A stretch of 64,000 bases of DNA from an uncultured Lachnospiraceae bacterium (GTDB taxonomy: Bacteria > Bacillota > Clostridia > Lachnospirales > Lachnospiraceae): assembly GCA_910579225.1 (NCBI GenBank), contig CAJTTI010000017.1, positions 4,150 to 68,149 of the forward strand, in the 5' to 3' direction. The notes beneath the pieces are model-generated. The model had not been told where the DNA came from, ran no database searches, and saw only the letters and a program-made list of their open reading frames with translations. The position numbers and the translations under genes were made by a program. Below are positions 34,407-43,059 of the stretch, piece after piece (position 1 is the stretch's first letter; every line of letters begins with the position of its first letter).

Positions 34407-35438
34407 ATGAAGCAGATCACAGGACGAGCCAGTCTTCAATATGATCGGCCGCCGAAACTTATCGGGGCGGCATCTATCGTAGGAAGTAAGGAAGGAGAAG
34501 GCCCGCTGGGCCATCTGTTCGACTGCATCGAGCAGGATCCGAAATTCGGGAAAAATACATGGGAAGAGGCAGAGAGCGAGCTTCAGCTCCGGACAGCCAG
34601 AAAAGCTATGGAGAAGGCGGGGATGAACGAAGAGCAGGTCCGCTATCTTTTTGCCGGAGACCTTCTGGCTCAGGGGATTGCCACTTCTTATGGACTGATG
34701 GAGCTGCAGATTCCGCTGTTTGGGTTATATGGAGCGTGCTCCACCTGCGGGGAAAGCCTGAGCCTTGCTTCTATGGCCGTGAATGCGGGCTATGCAGACT
34801 GTGCAATGGCCCTGACTTCCAGCCATTTTGCTAGTGCAGAAAAGGAGTTTCGATTTCCCCTGGAATATGCCGGGCAACGTCCCCTGTCGACTACCTGGAC
34901 GGTCACAGGCTCCGGAGCCTTTCTCCTTGCCGCCGACGGGTCTGCGTACGCCGACGGAGCCTCTGTATGCGTCGCAGGCATCACCACAGGTAAAGTGGTG
35001 GACTATGGCGTGAAAGATTCTATGCACATGGGGGCTGCCATGGCTCCGGCGGCAGCGGATACCATCTATCAGCATCTGGCTGATTTTGGGAGAACTGTGG
35101 AGGATTACGACCGGATCATCACCGGAGATCTGGGCAGCATCGGACAGACGATTTTAAAAGATCTCATGCGGGAACGGGGCATCGAACTGGGAGAGGTCCA
35201 TGAAGACTGTGGTATGCTGATCTATGACCCGGATACTCAGGATACGCATGCAGGAGGCTCCGGCTGCGGTTGTGCGGCGGCAACGCTGGCCGCTTATATT
35301 CTGCCAAAGCTCACACGGGGGGAATGGAAACGGGTGCTTCTAGTGCCTACGGGAGCACTTTTGTCCAAGGTCAGTTTCAACGAAGGTCAGTCTATCCCGG
35401 GGATCGCTCATGGGGTGGTGATAGAAAAAAGAGGTTGA
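34407..35438 (+). CDS. spoVAD: Stage V sporulation protein AD
   Basis: SpoVAD has a thiolase-like fold and binds dipicolinic acid for the SpoVA channel. The 343-aa protein shows the family markers: LIGAASIVGSKEGEGPLG near the N-terminus, LFAGDLLAQGIATSYG, YGACSTCGESL, the TSSHFASAEKEFRFP region, and GGSGCGCAAATLAAYILPKL near the end. AAAAGGAG lies 11 bp before the ATG. Divergent from spoVAC; spoVAE does not follow. The bgl operon promoter overlaps its stop codon. Confidence 0.95.
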   Translation: MKQITGRASLQYDRPPKLIGAASIVGSKEGEGPLGHLFDCIEQDPKFGKNTWEEAESELQLRTARKAMEKAGMNEEQVRYLFAGDLLAQGIATSYGLMELQIPLFGLYGACSTCGESLSLASMAVNAGYADCAMALTSSHFASAEKEFRFPLEYAGQRPLSTTWTVTGSGAFLLAADGSAYADGASVCVAGITTGKVVDYGVKDSMHMGAAMAPAAADTIYQHLADFGRTVEDYDRIITGDLGSIGQTILKDLMRERGIELGEVHEDCGMLIYDPDTQDTHAGGSGCGCAAATLAAYILPKLTRGEWKRVLLVPTGALLSKVSFNEGQSIPGIAHGVVIEKRG

Positions 35439-35463
35439 CTTTTCCTGGGGGATATGCTACGCT
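35435..35463 (+). promoter_or_regulatory. Promoter of the beta-glucoside PTS operon
   Basis: TTGACT (35435-35440, overlapping the spoVAD stop codon), 17-bp spacer, TACGCT (35458-35463), just upstream of the RAT. Confidence 0.55.
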
Positions 35464-35476
35464 TGTAACACATCAA

Positions 35477-35505
35477 GGATGGTGATTGTGAGAGCAAGCC
35501 AAACC
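35477..35505 (+). promoter_or_regulatory. Ribonucleic antiterminator (RAT) site
   Basis: The 29-nt segment starts GGATGGTGATTG and ends GCAAGCCAAACC, the form recognised by LicT/SacY-type proteins (GGAT...GCAAAACC with internal AG/GA pairs). Its last bases are also the first bases of the following terminator stem, the arrangement needed for antitermination. Confidence 0.85.
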
Positions 35506-35566
35506 TATATGTATGGATATTTCTGAAGGTTTATTCAGAGGGTATTTGTGCATATAGGTTTTTTTT
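35502..35566 (+). terminator. Antitermination-controlled terminator
   Basis: AACCTATATG (35502-35511) pairs with CATATAGGTT (35551-35560), followed by seven T. Overlap with the RAT makes the two mutually exclusive. It lies in the leader of the antiterminator gene, giving autoregulation. Confidence 0.88.
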
Positions 35567-35605
35567 GTTTCCTGAAGGGCAGTGATCAGACAGAGGGAGA
35601 GGGTC

Positions 35606-36301
35606 ATGAAGATATTTAAGATTCTGAATAACAATGTGGCGGTAGTGCTGGATGAACATGGTGCGGAGAAGATCGTCATGGGGAAGGGGATCTGCTTTAA
35701 GAAAAAAACGGGAGAGGAGATCTGTCCGGAGGACGTAGACAAGGTATTCTCTCTGGCAGAGGAAGAAGTCAGCAGTAAGTTCCAGGTTTTGGTACAGGAT
35801 ATTCCCATGGAACATATGGCCCTGGGAGAAGAGATCATCACAGAAGCAAAAATGCGTCTGGGAAAACGTCTGAACGATATGGTATATATCTCTCTGATTG
35901 ATCATGTACATACCTCAATCGTCCGGTTTTTGGAAGGCGTTACGGTAAAAAACGCGCTGTTGTGGGATATCAGGAGATTTTATAAAGAGGAATATCAGAT
36001 CGGCGTATGGTCGCTGGACCTGATCGAAGAGAAGTTCAAAGTAAGGCTTCCGGAAGATGAGGCGGGTTTTATCACCCATTTGAAATTTTTCGCCAAACGG
36101 CTGGTGGAGCGGAATATCTATACGGAGGACGACAACGATGATCTGTGGGAAGTTATTCGGGGAAAATATCCCGGGGCTTTCGGGTGTGTGGAGAAGATCA
36201 CACAGTTCATCGGGAAAAAATATGAGTATGGGCTGTCAAAAGAAGAACAGCTCTATCTGACGATCCATGTGGAGCGGGTGGTCAATAAGACAAAGCAGTA
36301 A
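35606..36301 (+). CDS. BglG/LicT-family transcription antiterminator, internally shortened
   Basis: The 231-aa protein has the RNA-binding CAT domain (MKIFKILNNNVAVVLDEHG...GKGICFKKK, residues 1-55) and PRD1 with its first phospho-histidine (SLIDHVHTSI). At LPEDEAGFI, where LicT reads ALHIVNA and continues through the PRD1-PRD2 linker, this protein jumps straight to THLKFFAKRL of PRD2. About 46 residues are missing in frame, including the second PRD1 histidine and the first PRD2 helices. The PRD2 histidines in THLKFF and LTIHVERV remain. LicT-like proteins have about 277 aa, which fits the deficit. It should bind the RAT at 35477-35505 and allow transcription of the PTS gene. ATG at 35606 with GAGGGAGAGGG upstream. 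Confidence 0.88.
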   Translation: MKIFKILNNNVAVVLDEHGAEKIVMGKGICFKKKTGEEICPEDVDKVFSLAEEEVSSKFQVLVQDIPMEHMALGEEIITEAKMRLGKRLNDMVYISLIDHVHTSIVRFLEGVTVKNALLWDIRRFYKEEYQIGVWSLDLIEEKFKVRLPEDEAGFITHLKFFAKRLVERNIYTEDDNDDLWEVIRGKYPGAFGCVEKITQFIGKKYEYGLSKEEQLYLTIHVERVVNKTKQ

Positions 36302-36317
36302 ACCATATCGTATGCCA

Positions 36318-36344
36318 GGGTGGTGACATTCAGTTGGCCAAACC
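36318..36344 (+). promoter_or_regulatory. Second RAT-like element before the PTS gene
   Basis: A 27-nt segment starting GGGTGGTGAC and ending TTGGCCAAACC resembles the RAT at 35477-35505 (shared GGTGGTGA and GCCAAACC-type ends). No terminator stem follows, so it may be a relic or a binding site without a switch. Confidence 0.4.
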
Positions 36345-36400
36345 TTCATAAAATACAGTCGCGGAAGCGGGACCAGAACTAAAATCAGGAGGAAAAGCAA

Positions 36401-38326
36401 ATGGGTAAGTATGAAGATCTGGCAAAAGAAGTAGTAAAAAATGTAGGCGGGAAAGAAAATGTGATCAGTCTGACTCACTGTATCACAAGGCTTCGTTTTA
36501 AACTGGAGGACGAGGCGAAAGCCAGTGATGACGTGCTCAAAAATATGAGCGGAGTTGTGACGGTTATGAAAAGCGGTGGACAGTATCAGGTGGTTATCGG
36601 CAACCATGTGCCGGAGGTGTATGCGGATGTGATGCCGCTTCTGGGACTGGAGGAAGGGAGTGCGGACCGGGCGGAAGAAACAGGCGGTGGAAGCCTGTTC
36701 AACCGGGCTATTGACGTGATCTCCGGTATCTTTCAGCCGATCCTGGGAATCATGGCAGCCTGTGGTATGGTTAAAGGCCTGAATGCCCTGTTTGTGGCTC
36801 TTGGACTGTATACGGATACCTGCGGAGGTTATCTGATCTTCAATGCCATCGGCGACGGTCTTTTTAACTTTATGCCCCTGTTCCTTGGTTATACAGCGGC
36901 GAAAAAATTCAATCTGAAGCCTATGATTGGTCTGGTTATCGGTGCGATCATGTGCTATCCTACCATACAGAACAGCTCCTTGTCTGCAGGCGGGGAAGTA
37001 TTTTATACTCTGTTTACAGGAACCATGTTTGAATCGGCGGTCTATACAGACTTTTTTGGGATTCCGCTGATTGCCATGGACTATACGGGAACTGTAATCC
37101 CGGTTATTTTTGTGGTGTATTTTGCATCCAAATGTGAAAAGTTTTTCAGTAAATTTGTTCCGGATCTGGTGAAATTTTTCTTTGTACCTATGCTGACACT
37201 CTTCGTGGCGATTCCGGTGGGGTTTCTTCTGATCGGACCTCTGGCAACTTTTGGTTCTGCGATTATCGCAGAAGCAGTCATCAGCGTGCGGAATTTCAGT
37301 CCCATGCTGGCAGGCGCCATCGTTGGACTGACCTGGCAGATCCTGGTGATCTTCGGACTGCACTGGGGATTTATCCCGGTATATATCAATAATATTATGA
37401 CCAACGGATATGACAATGTGATGATGCCGTTCTTTGCATGTACTTTCGCGACCTCCGCCGTGGTGCTGGCGATCTTTTTTAAGACCAAAAACCGCCAGAT
37501 GAAAGAGATGGCGCTGCCTAACTTTATCTCCGGGATCTTCGGCGTGACGGAGCCGGCAATCTATGGTATCCTGCTTCCTCTGAAGAAGCCCTTTATTATC
37601 AGCTGTATTGCAGGCGGCATCGGCGGCGGTTTCTACGGAGCCTTTAACTTCCGGAAATTCATAATGGGAGGCATGGGGATCTTCGAGTTTCCGGCTATGA
37701 TTGAGCCGGACGGAAGCATGGGAAATCTGATTGTGGCTGTGACCGGTGTGGTGATTACCATGGTAATCGCATTCTTTGCTACGATGATTCTGTACAAAGA
37801 ACCAAAGGCGGAGGAAAAAACAATGGAGACGGGGCGGCAGGAAGAGGGGAGAAAGGATCCCTCCCTGTTAAGAAGGGTTGAAATAGCAAGTCCCATGAAA
37901 GGCGAGGTGAAAAAGCTTTCTGAAGTCAGAGATGAGGCGTTCGCTTCTGGTGTTCTGGGAAAAGGGGCGGCTCTCCTGCCGGAAGAAGGGAAGGTCTACG
38001 CTCCGGCAGACGGAGAGATTACAGCACTGTTCCCGACGTTACACGCTCTGGGCATGAAAACGGAAGAAGGGGCGGAACTTTTGATTCATATTGGCATGGA
38101 TACAGTACAGCTGAACGGGGAAGGCTTTGAGGCACATATCAAGGAAGGAGATCAGGTGATAAGAGGGCAGCTTCTGATCAGCTTTGATAAGGAGCTGATC
38201 GAGGGGAAGGGCTATTGCCTGGAGACTCCGGTGTTGATTACTAATTCAGATGATTATCTGGAGATTGTTGAGCCGGCGCCCGGCAGGATCATGCCCGGCG
38301 AAACACTTCTCAAAGCATTGAAATAA
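36401..38326 (+). CDS. Beta-glucoside-specific PTS EIIBCA
   Basis: This 641-aa permease imports and phosphorylates beta-glucosides. The EIIB phospho-cysteine is C27 in SLTHCITRLRF. The EIIC membrane domain (about residues 105-470) carries ITDGVTEPAIYGI-type sequence (FGVTEPAIYGILLPLKKPF), and the EIIA phospho-histidine is about H563 in LLIHIGMDTVQL. Domain order B-C-A is that of BglF/BglP. AGGAGG lies 6-8 bp upstream of the ATG. It sits between the antiterminator and a 6-phospho-beta-glucosidase, which makes beta-glucosides (cellobiose, salicin or arbutin type) the likely substrate. EIIB is also expected to phosphorylate the antiterminator's PRD1. Confidence 0.94.
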   Translation: MGKYEDLAKEVVKNVGGKENVISLTHCITRLRFKLEDEAKASDDVLKNMSGVVTVMKSGGQYQVVIGNHVPEVYADVMPLLGLEEGSADRAEETGGGSLFNRAIDVISGIFQPILGIMAACGMVKGLNALFVALGLYTDTCGGYLIFNAIGDGLFNFMPLFLGYTAAKKFNLKPMIGLVIGAIMCYPTIQNSSLSAGGEVFYTLFTGTMFESAVYTDFFGIPLIAMDYTGTVIPVIFVVYFASKCEKFFSKFVPDLVKFFFVPMLTLFVAIPVGFLLIGPLATFGSAIIAEAVISVRNFSPMLAGAIVGLTWQILVIFGLHWGFIPVYINNIMTNGYDNVMMPFFACTFATSAVVLAIFFKTKNRQMKEMALPNFISGIFGVTEPAIYGILLPLKKPFIISCIAGGIGGGFYGAFNFRKFIMGGMGIFEFPAMIEPDGSMGNLIVAVTGVVITMVIAFFATMILYKEPKAEEKTMETGRQEEGRKDPSLLRRVEIASPMKGEVKKLSEVRDEAFASGVLGKGAALLPEEGKVYAPADGEITALFPTLHALGMKTEEGAELLIHIGMDTVQLNGEGFEAHIKEGDQVIRGQLLISFDKELIEGKGYCLETPVLITNSDDYLEIVEPAPGRIMPGETLLKALK

Positions 38327-38422
38327 AGAGCAGCATCTGCCGGAGAATGCCCGGAAGAACCTCAGGATGCAAAGGCGTCCTGGGAGCCTTCCAGATGCAG
38401 GGCATGAAAAGGGCAGCTTTGA

Positions 38423-39862
<1,440 letters not shown>

Positions 39863-39971
39863 CAGACGTAGCTGCGGCTTATGACTTGGCAAAGGGAGAT
39901 TGAAATGGTCATTATCATTGCTGATTCAAATAACGGTTCAGAAGTTTATCCTGCGAAGACCTGAAAAGTGG

Positions 39972-40000
39972 TTGACGAATCCCTGTTGATGCCTGATAAT
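39972..40000 (+). promoter_or_regulatory. Promoter of larC
   Basis: TTGACG (39972-39977), 17-bp spacer, GATAAT (39995-40000). A small CCGGCA/TGCCGG hairpin (40005-40024) lies at the start of the transcript. It suggests larC is not part of the bgl operon. Confidence 0.55.
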
Positions 40001-40072
40001 AAAACCGGCATGCCTCTTTGCCGGGATAGCAAAGAGACGAAAATAAATGGGGATAGGAGACGGATTTTGATA

Positions 40073-41407
40073 ATGGAGAAAAAAATATTATATCTGGAAT
40101 GTGAAAGCGGAATCAGCGGCGATATGACGGTGGCGGCACTTCTGGATCTGGGAGCAGATCAGGGAGTGCTTGAAAGGGCGCTGGAAAGTCTTTCAGTAAG
40201 CGGATTTCGGACAGTTGTCAGACGGGTGAAAAAAGCAGGGCTTGATATGTGCGACTTTGATGTGGTTCTGGACAGGGAGCATGAGAACCATGATCATGAT
40301 ATGGAATATTTGCATGGGCGCCGGAAAGACCATATGGAGGAAGGCGCCCATGGGCATGAGAAAGCTCATCCGGAAGGACATTCCCATATACATGAAAATA
40401 TTCATTCGGAAGAGGTCCATCATGTGCACGTACACGGCGAACATGTCCACGAACACAGAGGACTTCCTGAGATCCTGCACATCATTGAACATGGAGATTT
40501 GACAGAACGCGCGAAAGCGACTGCAATCTGCATATTTAAGATTCTGGCGGCGGCAGAAGCAAAAGCCCACGGAGTACCTGTGGATCAGGTGCATTTTCAT
40601 GAAGTAGGCGCAGTGGATTCCATCGTGGACATTGTGGCGGTGGCGGTCTGTCTGGATGATCTTGGGATCACGGATGTGGTGGTCCCGAAGCTGAACGAAG
40701 GGCAGGGCACGGTCCGCTGCCAGCATGGGATCTTGCCGGTGCCAGTGCCGGCAGTCATGAATATCGTGGAGGCGCACAAGCTGCCTCTGCATATCACAGA
40801 GACGAAAGGAGAACTTGTGACGCCCACAGGAGCAGCGATTGTGGCGGCAGTACGGACCGGCAGTCAGCTGCCGGAAGTATTTACAGTGGAGAAAATGGGG
40901 ATGGGCGCCGGAAAGCGGACCTATGATCGAGCAAGTATGCTGCGGGCCATGTTGATCAGCGATGAGGCCGAAGATAAGGATCTGATCTACAAACTGGAGA
41001 CAAACATTGACGACTGCACCGGAGAAAGTCTTGGATATACCATGGATCGGCTGATGGAAGCAGGTGCCAGGGACGTACATTATACGTCGGTTTATATGAA
41101 GAAGAACCGGCCGGCCTATCAGTTGAATGTGATCTGCACCAAAGAGGACATCGAACATATGGAAGAGATTATCTTCAAAGAGACGACTACCATCGGTATC
41201 CGCAGGATTCCAATGGAGCGCACGATCCTCAGAAGGGAAATGCGTACCGTACAGACACCTCTTGGAACTGCGCAGGTGAAAGTGTGCAGATACGGAGGGA
41301 CAGAGCGGTACTTTCCGGAGTATAACAGCATAGTCGCCTTATGCCGGGCTCATGGGAAAAATTATCAGGAAGTATACCAGATGATTGAGCGTGTGTGCGG
41401 GAAGTGA
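40073..41407 (+). CDS. larC: LarC nickel-pincer cofactor insertase (single-chain form)
   Basis: LarC inserts nickel into the pyridinium-dithiocarboxylate cofactor of lactate racemase and related enzymes. The 444-aa protein begins with the family start (ILYLECESGISGDMTVAALLDLG). It has a long histidine-rich insert (about residues 66-125, many HxH pairs, e.g. HVHVHGEHVHEH), then HFHEVGAVDSIVDIVA, TPTGAAIVAA, and the C-terminal LETNIDDCTGESLGY and YMKKNRPAYQL. In Lactobacillus, LarC is made by a programmed frameshift between larC1 and larC2; here it is one continuous frame. ATG at 40073; a TTG at 40067 is spaced better from GGAGA. larA, larB and larE are not nearby. Confidence 0.92.
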   Translation: MEKKILYLECESGISGDMTVAALLDLGADQGVLERALESLSVSGFRTVVRRVKKAGLDMCDFDVVLDREHENHDHDMEYLHGRRKDHMEEGAHGHEKAHPEGHSHIHENIHSEEVHHVHVHGEHVHEHRGLPEILHIIEHGDLTERAKATAICIFKILAAAEAKAHGVPVDQVHFHEVGAVDSIVDIVAVAVCLDDLGITDVVVPKLNEGQGTVRCQHGILPVPVPAVMNIVEAHKLPLHITETKGELVTPTGAAIVAAVRTGSQLPEVFTVEKMGMGAGKRTYDRASMLRAMLISDEAEDKDLIYKLETNIDDCTGESLGYTMDRLMEAGARDVHYTSVYMKKNRPAYQLNVICTKEDIEHMEEIIFKETTTIGIRRIPMERTILRREMRTVQTPLGTAQVKVCRYGGTERYFPEYNSIVALCRAHGKNYQEVYQMIERVCGK

Positions 41408-41430
41408 ACAGCAAACAGGAAGAATTATAT

Positions 41431-41475
41431 AAAAAGCCCGGGGGTGAGACATGATCTCACGTCCGGGCTTTTATA
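41431..41475. terminator. Bidirectional terminator between larC and the mannitol operon
   Basis: AAAAGCCCGG (41432-41441) pairs with CCGGGCTTTT (41463-41472), with an inner GTGAGA/TCTCAC stem. T-runs exist on both strands, suiting both convergent transcripts. Confidence 0.85.
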
Positions 41476-41502
41476 CATACTTTTGATATCTTTATTAAAA
41501 GA

Positions 41503-41772
41503 TCAATGGAGCAGTGAGAATTCTTTACGGATCTCTTGCACGACTGCATCCAGTGCTTTCTGTTCATCCGTGCCGTCTGCCAGGATGTCTATGGCAGAGC
41601 CTTTAGGGTGACTTAGGCGCATGAGAGAGAGCGGGTCTTTGGCATCTGCGATCTCGGTGCCCAGCATGACCATGATGACACTCTCATAAGTTTTAGCCGT
41701 GCCTGCGACCTTCGCAGCCGGTCTTGCATGGAAGAAATCATTGGAATCCAAAGTAACAGATCTGGTGATCAT
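41503..41772 (-). CDS. HPr-like phosphocarrier protein of the mannitol operon
   Basis: The 89-aa protein has the HPr fold and the active-site histidine H15 in FFHARPAAK, the EI phosphorylation site. At the HPr-kinase site the usual K45-S46 is K45-D46 (AKDPLSLM), so Ser46 is replaced by aspartate, although a serine follows at 49. It would take part in phosphotransfer but should not be regulated by HPr kinase, or may mimic the Ser-P state. It is the last gene of mtlR-mtlA-mtlD-hpr on the minus strand, 84 bp after mtlD. GGAGAG precedes the ATG. Confidence 0.88.
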   Translation of the reverse strand: MITRSVTLDSNDFFHARPAAKVAGTAKTYESVIMVMLGTEIADAKDPLSLMRLSHPKGSAIDILADGTDEQKALDAVVQEIRKEFSLLH

Positions 41773-41856
41773 AACAGCTCTCCTTTCTGTTCTGCAGCTG
41801 TGTTCATAGCAGCTGCAGGAGATAAAACAGGTATCAGGAAGCAGATACGGAATGTT

Positions 41857-43011
41857 CTACTGAAATAGCTCCGTGATTTGTCCGTATGCGTTTGTGATCT
41901 GCTCAAGCAGCGCGGCATCTGTCACACCAGAGATCTCGGAGAATGCAGCGGCAGCACCTTTGGCAACGATTTTCTCCTGAAGTTCCTGACTCTGGGCGTC
42001 TTCTGGACTGTTGTAGCGAAGCGCCGCTCCAATGCCAAGGACCAGTTTATCCACCGGCAGTCCATAGGACATAGCTGTGGTAAGCGGACTGACCAGACGG
42101 TCATCTGCAGAGAGCTTCCGAAGAGGCTCCCGGCCTACGCGGGTCACGTCATCTTTCAGATACGGATTCTTGAACCGGTTAATGATCTTGTCAATATATT
42201 TGTAATGAGCTTCCTTATCAAAGCCGAATCTCTGGATCAGACCGTCCCCGGACTGTGTCATGGCTGCTTTCACCAGGTCGTAGATCTTGGGATCAGAGAT
42301 TGCCTGATCAATGGTCTTGTGACCTGCCAGTATACCGGTATAAGCGGTGATACAGTGTCCGGTGTTCAGAGTAAAAAGCTTTCTCTGAATGTATGCCATC
42401 AGGTTGTCTGCCAGGTTCATCCCCGGAATCTCAGGGATCGTTCCCTTTAAGGAAGCTTTTTCTACATTCCATTCGCAGTATTTTTCCACAACCACGTCTA
42501 CGGGGTTTTCACTGCGTACCGGAGGTACGATTCGATCCACGGAGCAGTCTGCGAATCCTACATATTTTTCGCAGTAAGCTTTTTCCTCTTCGGAAAGGAT
42601 GCCGTATACGTGCTCTTTTAACTGTGAAGTGGCGCGAATGGCATTTTCACATGCGATGATATTCATGGGCTCCGTGCTGCCATTGGCGATTCTCTTCTGG
42701 ATACCTTTGGCAATGGTAGGAGCAATGAAGCCAAGAACCCTCAGGCCCACGGCAGTGGTCAGGATGTCAGCTTTGGCGATTTCGTCGATAATTGCTTCTC
42801 CGTTGGACATAATGCCAGTGATATTGGTGATCTCCACGTCTTCCACTTCTGTATCCATCACATGGACCGTATATTTTTGATCAGCTGCCAGACGATCGAT
42901 GATTACTTCGCTTACATCTGCAAAGACCACACGATAGCCTGCCTGCGCCAGCAGCATACCGATAAAACCGCGTCCGATATTGCCTGCACCAAATTGAATT
43001 GCTGTTTTCAT
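41857..43011 (-). CDS. mtlD: Mannitol-1-phosphate 5-dehydrogenase
   Basis: MtlD oxidises mannitol-1-phosphate to fructose-6-phosphate with NAD. The NAD-binding motif is QFGAGNIGRGFIG (residues 6-18). The family segment YIQRKLFTLNTGHCITAYTG, with its GH pair, and the catalytic-lysine region KNPYLKDDVTRVGREPLRKL are present. Length 384 aa is standard. AAAGAGGTG precedes the ATG. It lies 48 bp after mtlA in the operon. Confidence 0.95.
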   Translation of the reverse strand: MKTAIQFGAGNIGRGFIGMLLAQAGYRVVFADVSEVIIDRLAADQKYTVHVMDTEVEDVEITNITGIMSNGEAIIDEIAKADILTTAVGLRVLGFIAPTIAKGIQKRIANGSTEPMNIIACENAIRATSQLKEHVYGILSEEEKAYCEKYVGFADCSVDRIVPPVRSENPVDVVVEKYCEWNVEKASLKGTIPEIPGMNLADNLMAYIQRKLFTLNTGHCITAYTGILAGHKTIDQAISDPKIYDLVKAAMTQSGDGLIQRFGFDKEAHYKYIDKIINRFKNPYLKDDVTRVGREPLRKLSADDRLVSPLTTAMSYGLPVDKLVLGIGAALRYNSPEDAQSQELQEKIVAKGAAAAFSEISGVTDAALLEQITNAYGQITELFQ

Positions 43012-43059
43012 GATTACACCTCTTTCTCAAAAATAATGAACTGTCAGGATTGTCTGTTA

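Noticed and set aside
36236..37363. 375-aa antisense frame opposite the PTS EIIBCA gene
   Set aside because: Same reason: low-complexity shadow of a membrane-protein gene, no start signal.
40193..41158. 321-aa antisense frame opposite larC
   Set aside because: It runs opposite a well-supported gene, is rich in His/Met/Cys as the mirror of the His-rich insert, and has no ribosome site or family resemblance.
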